DNA of 64,000 bases from Ramlibacter sp. GTDB lineage: Bacteria; Pseudomonadota; Gammaproteobacteria; Burkholderiales; Burkholderiaceae_C. Below are positions 58,439 through 64,000 of this stretch, in pieces. Within the stretch, counting starts at the first letter, position 1. Each line of letters opens with the position of its first letter. Both the position numbers and the translations under genes were made by a program. The DNA lies in contig JAHBZN010000001.1 in assembly GCA_019635415.1 (NCBI GenBank), positions 1,178,001 through 1,242,000 of the forward strand, in the 5' to 3' direction. Under the pieces are notes generated by a model, which did no database searches, was not told where the DNA came from, and saw only the letters and a list, made by a program, of their open reading frames with translations.

Positions 58439-58454
58439 GGGGTCGGCCCTTGCC

Positions 58455-59078
58455 TCAGGTGGCGGAGGCCGCCACCCGCAGCCTCCAAGCCCGCCAGCCC
58501 ACCACGCTCAGCGCGATGAACACCGCATAGAGCAGCACGGTGAGCCAAAGGCCCTTCCACGCGAACAGGCCGACGCTGACCGTATTCACGACGACCCACA
58601 CGGCCCAGTTTTCGATGAACTTGCGGCCCAGCAGGAACTGGCCGACCAGGCTCACGGCCGTTGGGAAGGCGTCCCACCAGGGGACGTCGGTGTCCGTGAA
58701 GGTTTTGAGGAACAGTCCCATGGCTGGCCAGAGCACGGCGCAGGCGGCCACGGTCATGGCCAGGCCTCGGGGAGTGAGGCGAGCCACGTGCAGGGCCGAG
58801 CCATCGCCCCGCACGCCCCGCAGCCACTGAAACCAGCCCCAGAAGGCCACGACGGCGAAGAAGATCTGCAGACCGGCATCGCCGTACAGCCTGCTGCGCC
58901 AGAACAGCGCAAAGTACATGAGCGAGCTCGCGATGGCGAGTGGCCATCCCCAGTGGATTTCGCGGATATTGCACCCCACCATGGCCAGGGCGATGACCAC
59001 GGCCGCCAGTTCCAGCCACGTGGTGGGCGAGCCCCACAGCGTGAAGGCTTCGGCAAACAGGAAGTCAGGCATGCGCAC
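58455..59078 (-). CDS. pnuC: PnuC-type nicotinamide riboside transporter
   Basis: Inner-membrane facilitator of the PnuC family, 207 residues with about seven helices. Family motifs: SSLMYFALFWRSRLYGDAGLQIFF and the conserved WGWFQWLRG. Uptake is driven by trapping as NMN, which the adjacent NadR-like kinase would provide. It sits 18 bp after ftsB; an in-frame ATG at 59072 is an equally good start. Confidence 0.92.
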   Translation of the reverse strand: MRMPDFLFAEAFTLWGSPTTWLELAAVVIALAMVGCNIREIHWGWPLAIASSLMYFALFWRSRLYGDAGLQIFFAVVAFWGWFQWLRGVRGDGSALHVARLTPRGLAMTVAACAVLWPAMGLFLKTFTDTDVPWWDAFPTAVSLVGQFLLGRKFIENWAVWVVVNTVSVGLFAWKGLWLTVLLYAVFIALSVVGWRAWRLRVAASAT

Positions 59079-59096
59079 CGCCCGGGCGGGAAGAGG

Positions 59097-59372
59097 TCAT
59101 TTGCCGATCTGCACGTAGATCTCGTTGGGCTTGACCATGCCCAGTTCGGAGCGCGCCTTTTCCTCGACCATTTCCAGCCCGTCCTTGAGGTCGCGCACCT
59201 CGGCCGAAACGCGCTCATTGGACTGGCGCAACTGCTCGTTCCGGGCTTTCTGCTCGGCCAGCCTGGCCTGCATCTGCGCGACGTTGCCCAGGCTGCCCCG
59301 GCCGAACCACAGCTGGGCGTGGACGATGGCCAGCAGCGCGATCAGGATGGCCGGAACAACGCGGTTAGCCAA
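59097..59372 (-). CDS. ftsB: Cell division protein FtsB
   Basis: 91 residues: one N-terminal membrane helix (about 5-23), a coiled coil (about 29-70, LAEQKARNEQLRQSNERVSA) and the conserved end EEKARSELGMVKPNEIYVQI. It forms the FtsQLB divisome complex in the periplasm. The eno-ftsB order is widespread in proteobacteria; 6 bp separate the genes. Confidence 0.94.
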   Translation of the reverse strand: MANRVVPAILIALLAIVHAQLWFGRGSLGNVAQMQARLAEQKARNEQLRQSNERVSAEVRDLKDGLEMVEEKARSELGMVKPNEIYVQIGK

Positions 59373-59378
59373 GGCGGC

Positions 59379-61849
<2,471 letters not shown>

Positions 61850-61868
61850 GATGCCCCTCCGGTAGCGG

Positions 61869-64000
<2,132 letters not shown>

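Overview
The window is a high-GC chromosome segment that looks like a beta-proteobacterium of the order Burkholderiales, most likely Comamonadaceae. The grounds are the tRNA-Leu/tig/clpP/clpX/lon block, the small Trp-rich TIGR04438-type protein, the tctDE/tctCBA locus, the pyrG-kdsA-eno-ftsB order, the recurrent AGGAGAC-type ribosome binding sites and the overall protein style. Taxonomy is inference; no rRNA gene is present.

Layout. 1-4929: a two-component pair (tctE partial, tctD) divergent from a tripartite tricarboxylate-type transporter (tctCBA). 4956-17286: a sigma-54-type activator, a near-consensus sigma-54 promoter with an upstream palindrome and direct repeats, then a same-strand array encoding two ABC substrate-binding proteins, an extracellular poly(3-hydroxybutyrate) depolymerase, LivG/F/H/M-type ABC components, a lipoprotein 3-hydroxybutyrate-oligomer hydrolase and an alpha/beta hydrolase. 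Read together this is a polymer-to-monomer scavenging and uptake locus for external PHB. 17356-26944: SH3-domain protein, ProQ, ferrochelatase, a HAD hydrolase, two squalene/phytoene-synthase-family enzymes and an RND efflux pair. 27012-33129: tRNA-Leu and the protein quality-control block tig-clpP-clpX-lon. 33180-37957: three tRNAs, a conserved hypothetical, an MFS transporter, murI and a class I fumarase. 37958-40389: a lower-GC island between two unrelated fumarases, holding a 23-residue micro-ORF, a small RMF-like protein, a frameshifted gene and an HNH endonuclease. 40390-45385: fumC, a UPF0114 membrane protein, acs, a cytochrome c and a small Trp-rich protein.

45394-50879 is a complete transposon: near-identical 21-bp terminal inverted repeats (one mismatch), a perfect 8-bp target duplication, an IS1595-type transposase, and cargo consisting of a large STAND-type P-loop NTPase (now in two overlapping frames), a DUF6471-type small protein and a coiled-coil/winged-helix-like protein. 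The NTPase resembles Avs-type anti-phage sensors, so this is a candidate mobile defence element.

50890-64000 is ordinary core genome: ilvD, a LysR regulator, lgt, an epimerase-like protein, a DUF455 ferritin-like protein, gamma-carbonic anhydrase and hslO, facing a long minus-strand run pyrG-kdsA-DUF1330-eno-ftsB-pnuC-NadR-like kinase, then the start of coaBC.

A dispersed 42-46-bp repeat family (five copies at 17274, 23696, 35879, 44564 and 57899) runs through the window; three copies lie inside coding sequences (23696, 35879 and 57899) and one supplies a stop codon (17274). No CRISPR array, rRNA gene or replication origin was seen.
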